Part shown: positions 8,282 through 16,869 of the stretch, piece by piece
How positions within the stretch are numbered: the first letter of the stretch is position 1
Layout: each line of letters starts with the position of its first letter
Virus record (IMG/VR): IMGVR_UViG_3300044641_004965
Coordinates: 1-45,327 of that record
DNA length: 45,327 nt
From: a virus
Strand: one strand, 5' to 3'
Notes under the pieces: model-generated
Database searches by the model: none
What the model was told of the DNA's origin: nothing
The model's input: the letters and a program-made list of their open reading frames with translations, nothing else
Made by a program: the position numbers and the translations under genes

Positions 8282-9157
8282 ATGCCTGACCTGTCTTACA
8301 CGCCAGTTGACCCACCGCTCGTTCAGCCACCGCGTGTCTCACTGCTCTCCTCTGCGGAGGAGGTCGTTGATGGCACGCGGTGGACGGCTGGCCTTACTTT
8401 TGAGCCGTACGGTTGCGGCTACAACGGTGGCAACACGGTTCTTTGCGCTGATGCCTCAACTGACCCTGAGAACGTCAGCAAGGCTTTCGACTCTGAACAT
8501 CGGGTCATTGAGGTTGAGCCGTTCGTCGCTTTCTATGGCGACTCGTGCTCCTCAGCGACTTTTAGGAGCCGGGACTTTGTTGATCGGGCGACGCGCGTGT
8601 TCCTCGCAGCCGAGTCTGCGCTGATCGCGCGCGAGCTTTGGGCCGGCGAAATCGCAGCTGCTGAGGGTTACCCGAATCCGTATTTTGGTGATGGCAACGC
8701 TGACGTGATCGGCAACCTTTGGCCGACTTCTCCTGGTCTGCACCAGTTGCAGCGGGAGCTGGCCGACCGCATCCCGACGAGGGGCATGATTCACGCCACG
8801 CGTGATGTCGTGACTTCGTGGTACGAGGCTGGCGCTATCCGACGCGAGGGAGCCATCCTGCTGGACGCCTACGACAACATCGTGGTCGCTGACGCTGGTT
8901 ACCCTGGTACTGGCCCGAATGGCGAGGCTCGGACAGATACGACCGCTTGGGCTTTCGCAACTGATCTTGTTCAGGTTCGTCGTGACGGGCAGGTTCGTGT
9001 CCTACCCGACCCTGGCGATTACGCAGCAGCGATGGATCGTGACGTCAACCTGATCGAGTGGCGTGCTGAGCGGATCGTGGCTGCGTACTGGTCTGTGTGC
9101 GCTCACGTCGCTATCGAGATTGACCTTTGTGCTGTAGAATGTCCTCTAGGAAGTTGA
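8282..9157 (+). CDS. Unknown probable virion protein after the capsid gene
   Basis: This 291-residue protein starts at ATG 8282 behind AGAAAGG. I do not recognise a family. It is Cys-containing (YGCGYNGGNTVLC near residue 45 and a C-terminal DLCAVECPLGS), has a long central helix (DRATRVFLAAESALIARELW) and ends in strands (ERIVAAYWSVCAHVAIEIDL) reminiscent of capsid or decoration proteins. Its position between the capsid and tail-tube-like genes suggests a head decoration or head-completion role (inference). Confidence 0.65.
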   Translation: MPDLSYTPVDPPLVQPPRVSLLSSAEEVVDGTRWTAGLTFEPYGCGYNGGNTVLCADASTDPENVSKAFDSEHRVIEVEPFVAFYGDSCSSATFRSRDFVDRATRVFLAAESALIARELWAGEIAAAEGYPNPYFGDGNADVIGNLWPTSPGLHQLQRELADRIPTRGMIHATRDVVTSWYEAGAIRREGAILLDAYDNIVVADAGYPGTGPNGEARTDTTAWAFATDLVQVRRDGQVRVLPDPGDYAAAMDRDVNLIEWRAERIVAAYWSVCAHVAIEIDLCAVECPLGS

Positions 9158-9166
9158 GGTAGTCAG

Positions 9167-9856
9167 ATGACTGTTTGTCTTGGTTCATTGCAGGTTTGCC
9201 GCATCCGTGTGGCGAAACTCACCGCTGGTGGCGTCCCTGATTATGGCGCTGGCAACGGCTACGTGAGTGACGCCATCATTCAGGCTGACCTGTCTGTGGA
9301 GCTGTCCTCCGGTGACGACTTCGAACTCAAGAACGGTTGCGGCGATATCGCCCAGCAGTACAAGGACTGCGACAAGCCGAAGCGTGTCAATGTGGATATT
9401 GAGTTCAGCCAGTTGGACTCTGAGCTGGTTGGCCTTCTGACCAACAGCGACACGTTCTACGACGCCGGTGAGGACGTAACTATCGGTGGGGCGCTCGCCT
9501 CTTCGACTGACCCGTGCCCCTACGGTGTGGCGCTCGAGATGTGGACCAAAGCCTGGAACAGCAACCAGCAGGCGAACGCTTCGCTCATCGGCGGTTCTGC
9601 GTCAGACGTGCTGTACTGGCGCTGGTTCTTCCCGTTCGTGCGTTTCCAGATCGGCAACATGACGCTGCAGAACGACATCCTCCGCATCCCAGTCACCGGG
9701 TACGCTCAGGAGAACGACGATATGCCAGCGTCTGGCCCGTACTTTGACTTCCCGGCTGCTGTGCAGTCCGCTGGTGGTATCACTACGAGCATGGGTTGGT
9801 TCCTTGACGACGAGATGCCAGCCGCGCAGTGCGGTTACATCGAAGTCGGCTCCTGA
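9167..9856 (+). CDS. Putative major tail (tube) protein
   Basis: The 229-residue protein opens with CRIRVAKLTAGGVPDYG and has SVELSSGDDFELKNGCGDI near residue 45, matching the strand pattern and the glycine/acidic loop seen in siphovirus tail-tube proteins. The rest is strand-rich with aromatic residues (LYWRWFFPFVRFQIGNM). It would stack in hexameric rings to form the tail tube. Its location upstream of the neck genes, rather than just before the chaperones, is slightly unusual. A GAGG site precedes ATG 9167. A decoration protein is the main alternative. Confidence 0.55.
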   Translation: MTVCLGSLQVCRIRVAKLTAGGVPDYGAGNGYVSDAIIQADLSVELSSGDDFELKNGCGDIAQQYKDCDKPKRVNVDIEFSQLDSELVGLLTNSDTFYDAGEDVTIGGALASSTDPCPYGVALEMWTKAWNSNQQANASLIGGSASDVLYWRWFFPFVRFQIGNMTLQNDILRIPVTGYAQENDDMPASGPYFDFPAAVQSAGGITTSMGWFLDDEMPAAQCGYIEVGS

Positions 9857-9868
9857 TCGGATCGTGCC

Positions 9869-10675
9869 GTGAGCCTCTTGGCTCCGTGGGTCACCGCTGA
9901 CGACATCATTGGTGACGATTCGCTCTGCTCTGCGTGTGTAGCAGTCGACGCCATATCACCTGAGATTGCTGACGCAGCAGGGCAGCTGGCGTCTGCCGTC
10001 CTGTATGAGCTCTCGGGACGCAAGTATCCTGGGATTGCTGAGCAGACTGTCCGTCCGGCTGCAAGGCCACGAACTGACCCGCCTCCACCCGACCCGCGAG
10101 TCACTGTGGACCGTGTCTTTACTTCGGTCCCTACCGGTTGGCATGAGTCTTGGGGATGGTATGAGTGGGACGATCCTGACGATCATGCCAGTCGGCGGGC
10201 CATCACACTCGGCTTCTACCCGATCGTTTCGGTCACCCAGGTTGAGTTCGCTGGCACACCGTTAGACCCGTCTGCTTACAGAGTGGAGGAGGCCCGATGG
10301 CTGGTCCGGCAGGATGGTGCCTATTGGCCTTGCCGTCAGGACTGGTGGCGTGCGACTGGTGAGCCTGACACGTGGTCTGTGACGTTCGACTATGGTGTTG
10401 AGCCACCACCTGAGGGTGTCACAGTCGCTGCGTATTATGCGTGTGAGCTGGCTCGAGGCATGTGCGGGATGGAGTGCAAGTTGCCGGCTCGGACGACGAG
10501 CATCACCAGACAGGGTGTTTCTCAGGTGCTGTTTGACCCGCTTGATCTCATCGCTGATGGGATGGTTGGGTTGCCGATGGTAGATACCTGGGTGAAGGCG
10601 GTGAACCCATCTCGTCGCCGTCGGCGTGCCCGCATCGCGTCTCCTGACGTGCCTAGAAGGGTTCATTATGGCTGA
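9869..10675 (+). CDS. Head-to-tail connector/adaptor protein
   Basis: This 268-residue protein starts at GTG 9869. The C-terminal third (LPARTTSITRQGVSQVLFDP, then DGMVGLPMVDTWVKAVNP and a basic RRRRRARI tail ending in SPD) is the typical ending of actinophage head-to-tail adaptors, and the N-terminal helices (PEIADAAGQLASAVLYELSG) fit the gp6/gp15-type helical bundle. It would bind beneath the portal. It overlaps the next gene by eight bases. Confidence 0.75.
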   Translation: MSLLAPWVTADDIIGDDSLCSACVAVDAISPEIADAAGQLASAVLYELSGRKYPGIAEQTVRPAARPRTDPPPPDPRVTVDRVFTSVPTGWHESWGWYEWDDPDDHASRRAITLGFYPIVSVTQVEFAGTPLDPSAYRVEEARWLVRQDGAYWPCRQDWWRATGEPDTWSVTFDYGVEPPPEGVTVAAYYACELARGMCGMECKLPARTTSITRQGVSQVLFDPLDLIADGMVGLPMVDTWVKAVNPSRRRRRARIASPDVPRRVHYG

Positions 10676-11132
10676 CGTTTCCGAGGTCACTGAAAGGCTT
10701 CGAGACTACGGCAGGAGACTGTTTGATGACGCTCTAGTCGGCATGGAGAAACGCTTGCAGGAGGTTGTACCAGTCGGTGAGCCGGACCCACTTGGGCGAC
10801 CGAGGACTGGCGACAGGCTGATCGACACTTTCTTCCGGCAGGCCACCTTCCCGTTGTTCGACTCGTTTGCTGCGACCATCGGGTATACCGCTCCGCAGGC
10901 CACGTTCTCCAATGACCTGATGCCACCGCACGTGATTCGGCCACGAGGCAAAGGCTACGCTCTCAGGTTCTGGTGGGAGGACGGACCAAACGGTCCTGGT
11001 GAGTATCGCTACATGGAAGTCAATCACCCTGGCAACGTGAACAGCCGGTCGCTGGGCTGGTGGGATAAGACAGTCACGAACGAGAACTGGTCCATTGAGG
11101 TGGATTTGGCGGTCCGAGGGGTGACGTACTGA
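10668..11132 (+). CDS. HK97 gp10-like tail completion/neck protein
   Basis: This 154-residue protein starts at ATG 10668 behind AGAAGGG. It is predicted from its place between the adaptor and the tail-terminator-like gene and from the pattern of N-terminal helix, RTGDRLIDTF segment, and then strands with H/W/N-rich YMEVNHPGNVNSRSLGWWDK, similar to gp10-type tail-completion proteins. It would seal the tail end against the head. The start is inside the upstream gene and the stop overlaps the next ATG. Confidence 0.65.
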   Translation: MADVSEVTERLRDYGRRLFDDALVGMEKRLQEVVPVGEPDPLGRPRTGDRLIDTFFRQATFPLFDSFAATIGYTAPQATFSNDLMPPHVIRPRGKGYALRFWWEDGPNGPGEYRYMEVNHPGNVNSRSLGWWDKTVTNENWSIEVDLAVRGVTY

Positions 11133-11581
11133 TGGATCTGTATGATCTTGGCAGCTCGGTGCTAGCCGAGTGCGAAGCGTTACTTGCTCAGCCGGTGACT
11201 GGTCGACGCCTGCCGCAACGACGCTATGTATCGCACGGGCAACCACCAATCGAGGAGTGTGACGGTGTGCTCGTCGTCTGGTTCTCCCAGGTGGAGGTCA
11301 GGCAGATCGGGTTGCGTGACGCTGGAATCACGAATCGGGTCGTGGCTGTGAACATTGACGTGTGGCGCTGTTGGCCGACCGGTGATACGCAGCCACCGCA
11401 GCCGACTGAGCTGTCTGCCGCCTCGTCAATCGTCGCTGATGATTGTGATCGTTTGACAGCTGGGCTTTCTGCCTGGCTCGTTGAGCGCTGTGGCCCTGTG
11501 GAGTGGCGGCCTGCTGTGCCCCTCGGCCCACAGGGCGGCCTTGCCGGATGGCGGCTTCAGGTTTCGTTGGCGCTTGATTAG
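11132..11581 (+). CDS. Tail terminator protein
   Basis: This 149-residue protein shows LPQRRYVSHGQPPIEECDGV at the N-terminal third, RVVAVNIDVWRCWP in the middle and AVPLGPQGGLAGWRLQVSLA at the end, the characteristic pattern of actinophage tail terminators. It would cap the tail tube and fix its length together with the tape measure. It is the last gene of this structural block before the inserted promoter cassette. Confidence 0.7.
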   Translation: MDLYDLGSSVLAECEALLAQPVTGRRLPQRRYVSHGQPPIEECDGVLVVWFSQVEVRQIGLRDAGITNRVVAVNIDVWRCWPTGDTQPPQPTELSAASSIVADDCDRLTAGLSAWLVERCGPVEWRPAVPLGPQGGLAGWRLQVSLALD

Positions 11582-11620
11582 AGGCGATCGGGCCTCCGAG
11601 CAACTTTTCTGCTCTAATAG

Positions 11621-11649
11621 TTGACGCCACGTTTCTCGTGTGTTACGAT
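11621..11649 (+). promoter_or_regulatory. Repeated phage promoter, copy 1
   Basis: TTGACG (11621-11626), a 17-base spacer and TACGAT (11644-11649) match three other copies at 22909, 28461 and 38556. The spacer is almost identical in all four, beyond what sigma factor alone needs, and contains CAC-N7-GTG, a possible operator. An upstream box (AACTTTTCTG, then CTAATAG) directly precedes the -35 and is shared with copies 2 and 3. An ATG at 11657 sits seven bases after the -10. Confidence 0.85.
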
Positions 11650-11692
11650 GCTCTGCATGGCACAGGGCCACACGACACAAGGAGAGCAGATC

Positions 11693-11920
11693 GTGAGCAG
11701 CACCATCATCCCCAACCGGTTGAGCAAGATGTTTTGCGAGGGATACGGGTACATCGCCGGACTGGCCAACACCGACTCGGCCTTTGCCGACGATCCGCAG
11801 GATTGGATGACCTACTACGCCACCGTTGCTGAGGACGGCCTGCGTCACGGCGATCAGGATCAGGTCAACTTCAGCGCCGGCCAGATGTTGGCGCTTGAGT
11901 GGCTGAGCAGCGAGTCTTGA
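11693..11920 (+). CDS. Small unknown protein, first gene of promoter cassette 1
   Basis: The conventional start is GTG 11693 behind AAGGAG (75 residues). An in-frame ATG at 11657, at the predicted transcription start, would add 12 residues beginning MAQGHTTQGEQI and may be used as a leaderless start. The protein is acidic and helical (FCEGYGYIAGLANTDSAF, AGQMLALEWLSSES) with no recognised family. Tight coupling to copy 1 of the phage promoter suggests high early expression. Confidence 0.65.
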   Translation: MSSTIIPNRLSKMFCEGYGYIAGLANTDSAFADDPQDWMTYYATVAEDGLRHGDQDQVNFSAGQMLALEWLSSES

Positions 11921-11961
11921 GCGCAACACAGACAACCGACACGACACAAGGAGCAGTCAAC

Positions 11962-12360
11962 ATGAACACGACCACCAAGATGACCTACCGACGGGCAGCA
12001 GAAGCCATCACCGACCTGATCCTCAACAGCCCGATCACCAAGCAGGACGACCTGTGGCCGATTGCCGGACTGATCAGCGACTTGGCTTACTGCGAGAACG
12101 AGATCATGGACCACGCTAAATGGGTCGCAGAACGAGCCACCGCAGCAATCAACCGGATCAACTCCAACGATTCGTGCAACTCGCTTGGAGAGATCCAGTC
12201 AGCCGGGTCTCGGCTGGACGTGGCGATTAGCCGGCGACAGACCTTGCGTGGAGCCATCCAGATGGTGGCTCCGTCACTCGGAATCGACGCTGCGATCCTG
12301 ATGACCCCTGACCACATCGACTTGCCTTACCCTGGCGAGTTAGCCAATCACCAACAGTAG
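11962..12360 (+). CDS. Unknown 132-residue helical protein
   Basis: ATG 11962 lies behind CACGACACAAGGAGCA, the same leader block found before genes at 28532 and 28822. The protein is mostly helical with W/A-rich helices (AEAITDLILNSPI, HAKWVAERATAAINRI). No family recognised. It is the second of four small genes between a phage promoter and the terminator at 13176. Confidence 0.6.
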   Translation: MNTTTKMTYRRAAEAITDLILNSPITKQDDLWPIAGLISDLAYCENEIMDHAKWVAERATAAINRINSNDSCNSLGEIQSAGSRLDVAISRRQTLRGAIQMVAPSLGIDAAILMTPDHIDLPYPGELANHQQ

Positions 12361-12374
12361 AAGGAGCAAAGACC

Positions 12375-12608
12375 ATGACATTGACCCAGCAAGACCAATA
12401 CACGCAGGCCATGAACGATCACGTTGGCGTTCTGATGGGCGCGACAGTCGTCAAGTGCACAGTCGTTCCTCTAGACGATGAGTGGCCTGATGAGCTCTGG
12501 ACAGTTCTTCACCTTCGCACTGGTGATGGCATGATCCTTGAGGTGGCTGTCAGTCAGGACGAGGAGGGAAATGGCCCAGGGCATCTGTTCATCGAACGCA
12601 TTCAGTAG
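12375..12608 (+). CDS. Unknown 77-residue acidic protein
   Basis: ATG 12375 follows AAGGAGC closely behind the preceding stop. The protein reads as beta-rich (MGATVVKCTVVPLDDEWPD, WTVLHLRTGDGMILEVAV) and ends GHLFIERIQ. No recognised family. It is part of the 11621-13210 cassette. Confidence 0.6.
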   Translation: MTLTQQDQYTQAMNDHVGVLMGATVVKCTVVPLDDEWPDELWTVLHLRTGDGMILEVAVSQDEEGNGPGHLFIERIQ

Positions 12609-12638
12609 CAACCAACAACCAAAGAAGGAGAAAGCACA

Positions 12639-13145
12639 GTGGGCTATCACGTAGATTTGATGTGGGTGAACGCATGTATCCCAGCCGACAAACTCGATGA
12701 GGCGTATCAGATCCTGTGCGATCTGAACAATCGCAACGACCTGAAGCGTGGAGGTGCCGGAGGTTACGCTTTCGGGGGAACCCCAGCAGGCGAGGAGCCT
12801 GTCAACTGGCCGCATCCGAATGTCTGGTTCTCATGGATGCCGTGGAACTATCCAGAGCTCTACTCCACGGCGCAGAGAATTCTGGAGGAGGTCGGGTTTG
12901 AGATGGCAATGGTTGACGGTGACCTGCACTTCGTGGGTTACAGCAGCAAAACTGGTTGTGAGGACCGGTTCTTGGAGGCGCTGGCACCTTGCCTGATCGG
13001 CGTGGACGAGGTTGACCCATATTTCTGCTGGCACGGCGAAGATGACTCCATCTGGATGCAGGTTCTCCGTCAGGTCAATGGCGTGGACACTTTGGTCAAC
13101 GTTGAGGCCAAGATGGTGCCGATGGACAGCAAGGAAAGCTCATGA
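12639..13145 (+). CDS. Unknown 168-residue protein
   Basis: GTG 12639 lies behind AAGGAG after an A/C-rich leader. The protein begins GYHVDLMWVNACIPADKLDE and has aromatic-rich segments (WFSWMPWNYPELYSTAQRI, DPYFCWHGEDDSIWMQVL). I do not recognise the family. Last gene of the cassette: its stop is about 30 bases before a strong hairpin terminator. Confidence 0.6.
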   Translation: MGYHVDLMWVNACIPADKLDEAYQILCDLNNRNDLKRGGAGGYAFGGTPAGEEPVNWPHPNVWFSWMPWNYPELYSTAQRILEEVGFEMAMVDGDLHFVGYSSKTGCEDRFLEALAPCLIGVDEVDPYFCWHGEDDSIWMQVLRQVNGVDTLVNVEAKMVPMDSKESS

Positions 13146-13175
13146 TCTGAGGCTGTATCTGCTCCAGCCTCAGAT

Positions 13176-13208
13176 GGGACCGCCGGTTTGTCGTGGGCCG
13201 GCGGTCCC
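13176..13208 (+). terminator. Strong hairpin terminator
   Basis: GGGACCGCCGG (13176-13186) pairs perfectly with CCGGCGGTCCC (13198-13208) around an 11-base loop and is followed by TTCGCG. There is no long T tract, which is common for terminators in G+C-rich actinobacteria. It closes the cassette begun at 11621 and separates it from ssb. Confidence 0.8.
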
Positions 13209-13289
13209 TTCGCGTCTACCCTCACCACTGCTGTCACAAGGCACTGCTATGCTGAGCCTGCCGCATCAATGCGAGATCAAGGAGGAACT

Positions 13290-13682
13290 ATGAGTGCTGT
13301 AGTAACCATCATTGGTAACGTGACTCGCGACGCTGAACTGAGGTACACGTCGTCGGGCCTTTCTGTCGGCTCCTTCAGCGTTGCTGTCTCAGAGCGCCAG
13401 AGGGGACCAGGTGGAGATTGGCAGGAGGGTGAGCCGTCCTACTATGACGTCACTTGCTTTCGCTTGTTGGGCGAGTCCGTGGCTGAGACTGTCGCCAAAG
13501 GTGACCGAGTCATTGTGACTGGCCGGCTGAAGCAGTCACGCTGGGAGCAGGACGGCAACAAGCGCAGCAAGGTTGAGGTCATCGCTGATGACGTCGCCAA
13601 ATCGGTTCTGTGGGCAGCGAAGGGCGATAGCCCACGCTCCCCGAGCAATACGCGTAGCATGTCCGAAGAAGATCCGTTCTGA
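13290..13682 (+). CDS. ssb: Single-stranded DNA-binding protein
   Basis: This 130-residue protein has the full OB-fold pattern of bacterial-type SSB: VVTIIGNVTRDAELRYTSSG, VGSFSVAVSE, YYDVTCFRLLGESVAETVAK, GDRVIVTGRLKQSRWE and KRSKVEVIADDVAKSV, and ends in the acidic tip SEEDPF that recruits partner proteins. It coats single-stranded DNA during replication and recombination and would work with the ERF protein. ATG 13290 sits behind AAGGAGG. Its place among structural genes, far from the other DNA genes, is unusual. Confidence 0.93.
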   Translation: MSAVVTIIGNVTRDAELRYTSSGLSVGSFSVAVSERQRGPGGDWQEGEPSYYDVTCFRLLGESVAETVAKGDRVIVTGRLKQSRWEQDGNKRSKVEVIADDVAKSVLWAAKGDSPRSPSNTRSMSEEDPF

Positions 13683-13692
13683 GGGGATGGCG

Positions 13693-14031
13693 ATGAGCAA
13701 GAGCAAAGATGGCGTAGAGCTGCTATCCGATGGCCGAGTCAAACTGGTGATTGACGGAACGTCGAATGTGCTTCGCCGGCCAAAGATCGGTGAGTTGCGG
13801 ACGTTCGTCGAGGCCATCGAGTCGCTCGGTAAGAACCCTACAGAGGCCGATCGTTCGTTCATGGCTGGCGCTGAGGACGTCGCAGACTGGTGGCGTAACG
13901 TTGTCGCGACCCTTTCCGATGGGACACTTTCGCAGGATCTAGACGAGCTGCCTGTCTGGCTCCTTGCCGGCGAACTCCTCGGTACGACCATCAGCCATTG
14001 GCGAGAGGTCCCTTACCAGTCTGGCGGTTGA
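13693..14031 (+). CDS. Tail assembly chaperone (first frame)
   Basis: This 112-residue acidic protein starts at ATG 13693 (GAGGGG upstream; ATG 13687 also possible). The N-terminal strands (GRVKLVIDGTSNVLRRPKIG) followed by a helical, Trp-containing second half (EDVADWWRNVVATLSDG) match gpG-type chaperones that coat the tape measure. It lies directly before the tape measure with a second open frame in the -1 register, as expected for the usual G/GT chaperone pair. Confidence 0.7.
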   Translation: MSKSKDGVELLSDGRVKLVIDGTSNVLRRPKIGELRTFVEAIESLGKNPTEADRSFMAGAEDVADWWRNVVATLSDGTLSQDLDELPVWLLAGELLGTTISHWREVPYQSGG

Positions 14032-14387
14032 CCGGAGCCGGTCCGTCAGACTCCCAGGCTCCCCCGACAGCATTGGCTGGCTCCTCGCTCGAGTGGTTCG
14101 CAGTCCTTTATCGGCGCTGCGCCAACACGTTCGGCTGGTCACCAGCTGCTGTGAACGAGATGGAGGCTTGGGAGATCGGCGCTGCCTTAGGTTCAGCGAC
14201 CGAGGAAACTGAGGCTTGGCTGGCGATGAACCGTCCGGCTGACAACCCTGCTGACGTACAATCTAAGAGCCGTGATCTTGTGGCAGAAAGGGTTTTAGCC
14301 CATCGTGAGGGCCGCCCACAGCCAGAAGCATCGGTGATGAGTACCGGTCAGGTCGGCATGTTGCAGGAGCGTTTGCGTGTCAGTTAG
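13998..14387 (+). CDS. Tail assembly chaperone extension (-1 frame)
   Basis: This frame is open from well upstream of 13998 to 14387 and lies in the -1 register relative to the preceding gene; it would encode the C-terminal extension of a frameshifted chaperone. It shows LEWFAVLYRRCANTFGWSPA and VNEMEAWEIGAALGS, the kind of helix that binds the tape measure. No good ribosome site lies near TTG 13998, which favours frameshifting. I see no canonical X-XXY-YYZ heptamer; CCCTTAC (14010-14016) is the nearest. Independent initiation is the alternative. Confidence 0.6.
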   Translation: MARGPLPVWRLTGAGPSDSQAPPTALAGSSLEWFAVLYRRCANTFGWSPAAVNEMEAWEIGAALGSATEETEAWLAMNRPADNPADVQSKSRDLVAERVLAHREGRPQPEASVMSTGQVGMLQERLRVS

Positions 14388-16869
14388 GGAAACTCTTGAG
14401 TTGGATATCAGTCCGGCGCTGGCTTCCATTGAGGAGCTCGGGAGCCGGCTGACCAACGTCGCGCAGGCGTTTGGCGAAGTGCTGTCCGACTCCATGCAGG
14501 CAGCTCTCGCTGGTCTACCAATCATTCAGCCAGAGGTTGATGCGACAGGCGTCACCGAGGAAGTTTCAGAAGCTCTTGCTGAGGCGACGGCAGAGGATCG
14601 CCCTGTTGAGGTCACAGTTGACGCTGACGCCTCAGCCATTACAGAGGCCGGTGACGAGGCTGCAGCTGCGATTGACACCGAGGTTGAACTTTCTGTTTCT
14701 GTTGACTCAACAGCAGTGGATGAGTTCAATCAGCAGGTTGAGGAAACAGGTAAGAGTGCTGACACCGCGACTGAGTCTGTTGAGGGCATGGGCGGTGCTG
14801 CTGGCTTCTTAGGAGCGAAGTTAGGCACTGCGAAAGCAGGATTGGCTGGCCTAACAACTGGTGCGGCTGCTGTCGCTGCTGGGGCAGCTGGCGCTGCGGT
14901 TGGCGTCAAGTTTCTGTATGACGCTGCGTTCGAATCTGTCGCTGTCACCCAAACCTGGGAGAACACGCTTGGGGCATTGGGTTCCCGCATTGAGGACCTA
15001 GAGTCCGGTAGCACCGGGTTCAGTCAGAGTCTGCGCCAGTTGGCTCAGGACACCGGCTCGTCCGATGAGGCGGTGCTGATCGCGACGTTGCGATACACGC
15101 AGTTCCAGCAGGCTGCCGGTCTAGCAGACGATGAGATCGTAAAGAACACGCAAAACATCGCTGCGTTGGCTGCTCAGGTTCGCATCAACAATCCGCAACT
15201 CGGCACAATGGACGAGATCATCAGGACACTTTCTCGGAGTCTTGGCCGTGGCGGTCCACGCCTTCAGCAATACGGCATTGACATCAACACCGCAGCGATT
15301 GAAGTCCGCGCCCTGGAAATGACAGGCAAGGCTGCTGCTGATGAGTTGACTGGCGCTGAGAAGTCTGCTGCAGGCCTGTCGCTGGCGTTAGAGCAGGTCG
15401 CCCCGAATGCTCAAAGCGTCGCAGACGGCATGAGCAATGTGCAAGTCGCATCGGACCGCGCAAGCGAGAAGTTCGGTGACGCTCTGGAGGTCTTGGGCGA
15501 ACCAGTTGTCGAACCGATCACCGAGGCCTTAGTGGATTTGGCCGAAGCGTTCGAGGGTTTGGCGAATGTCGTTGCACAGTCTGTGCCGTATATCAGCGCA
15601 TTCTTGAGCGAGGCTCGCAATCTTGGTGATTGGGTCAACGACAACCTTGATCCGATCTCAAAGTTCCTTGCACTAGAAGCACCTGATGGCCAGTCATGGC
15701 TCGAGTTCGGTGAGGACGTTCGTGGAGGTGGCGAAGACGTTCAGGAAACAGTTTCTGATACGACTGTCTCCTTCAATGACTTTGGTGATGCCGTAAATGT
15801 TGCTTTCAGCAGTGCTGGTCAGATCATTGGCGAGGCAGTGTCCACTGTTGCTGGTTTCGGTCGCGAAGCTGCGATCGCCGCGCAAAGCATGACTGTGTTG
15901 GCTGAGGCTGGTGCGTCGAATCTTCCCACAGTCCTGAGCCTGTTCCAAGACATTACAGATGAAACTACGCCTGATCAGTTGAAAGCCAATCTGGACGAGC
16001 AAATCGCGTTGACTCAGCAGTGGGTCATCACGATGTATCAGACACAGTCGGACGGATTCGGTAACGTCACCGCCTTGCTGGCGCAGCTAGGACCGGAGCG
16101 GTCAGCGATGCTGGTCGGCATGTACGGGACACAGCTGCAGGATCTTGAGAATCATCTAGCCCAGGTTTACGCAGCCGAGCAGCAGGCTCGAGTGGCTCTA
16201 AACGAGTTGGCAGTCAGAGAGTTCCTCCGGTTGCGGGGAATCACTGGTGCCGAGGCCGACGCCATTGTTGGTGTGTTCAGAGCCAACCTGCAACTTGGCG
16301 TTCCAGCAGCTCAGGAGCTGGATGCTGTCATCCGCAACGCTGAGACTAAGAAACTCGCCGGCATGACAGCCTTTGGCGACTTCGGCACGGCAGTCACCAA
16401 GAGCGTTCAGGACGTTGTAAACGAGACTGAGGGTCGGGCGATCGCTGACAATCTTGACAAAGGCTTGGGCGCTGGGCTTTCTAAGGAGCAGGCGCAGGCT
16501 GTATGGCAGGCAGCAATCTACGCTCAAAGGGTCAAAGACAAGATCAACGAGATTCTTGGAGTGAAGTCGCCGTCCACAGAGATGATGAGAACAGGTTACG
16601 AGTTGGCGCGCGGTTTGGCCATAGGCATCGAAGGCAACACCGGTCTTGTCGACACAGCAATCGGGAGGCTGGGTAGTAGTGCGCTAGGTCTGAGTCTTAC
16701 CGGCGCAGCTGGGGCTACTACCGCAGCAGGCAACATCGCTATCACTGTGCCCATCACAGTCGCTGCTGGCATGACCGCTGAGGACGGGGCGCGAATCGGT
16801 GAAGCAGCCGGCGAGGCCGTCGCTGACCAGTTGCGTCGCCGGATGAGACTGGAGGCGATGGTCGCATGA
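14377..16869 (+). CDS. Tape measure protein
   Basis: This 830-residue protein starts at GTG 14377 behind CAGGAG and overlaps the chaperone frame. It is largely helical and coiled-coil with a hydrophobic stretch at about 150-180 (AGLAGLTTGAAAVAAGAAGA) and LLG/ASEKFGDALEVLGEP-type motifs common in tape measures. The C-terminal EILGVKSPSTEMMRTGYELA is the typical closing motif. It sets tail length; at about 1.5 angstrom per residue the tail would be roughly 120 nm (general rule, inference). The stop overlaps the next ATG. Confidence 0.9.
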   Translation: MSVRETLELDISPALASIEELGSRLTNVAQAFGEVLSDSMQAALAGLPIIQPEVDATGVTEEVSEALAEATAEDRPVEVTVDADASAITEAGDEAAAAIDTEVELSVSVDSTAVDEFNQQVEETGKSADTATESVEGMGGAAGFLGAKLGTAKAGLAGLTTGAAAVAAGAAGAAVGVKFLYDAAFESVAVTQTWENTLGALGSRIEDLESGSTGFSQSLRQLAQDTGSSDEAVLIATLRYTQFQQAAGLADDEIVKNTQNIAALAAQVRINNPQLGTMDEIIRTLSRSLGRGGPRLQQYGIDINTAAIEVRALEMTGKAAADELTGAEKSAAGLSLALEQVAPNAQSVADGMSNVQVASDRASEKFGDALEVLGEPVVEPITEALVDLAEAFEGLANVVAQSVPYISAFLSEARNLGDWVNDNLDPISKFLALEAPDGQSWLEFGEDVRGGGEDVQETVSDTTVSFNDFGDAVNVAFSSAGQIIGEAVSTVAGFGREAAIAAQSMTVLAEAGASNLPTVLSLFQDITDETTPDQLKANLDEQIALTQQWVITMYQTQSDGFGNVTALLAQLGPERSAMLVGMYGTQLQDLENHLAQVYAAEQQARVALNELAVREFLRLRGITGAEADAIVGVFRANLQLGVPAAQELDAVIRNAETKKLAGMTAFGDFGTAVTKSVQDVVNETEGRAIADNLDKGLGAGLSKEQAQAVWQAAIYAQRVKDKINEILGVKSPSTEMMRTGYELARGLAIGIEGNTGLVDTAIGRLGSSALGLSLTGAAGATTAAGNIAITVPITVAAGMTAEDGARIGEAAGEAVADQLRRRMRLEAMVA

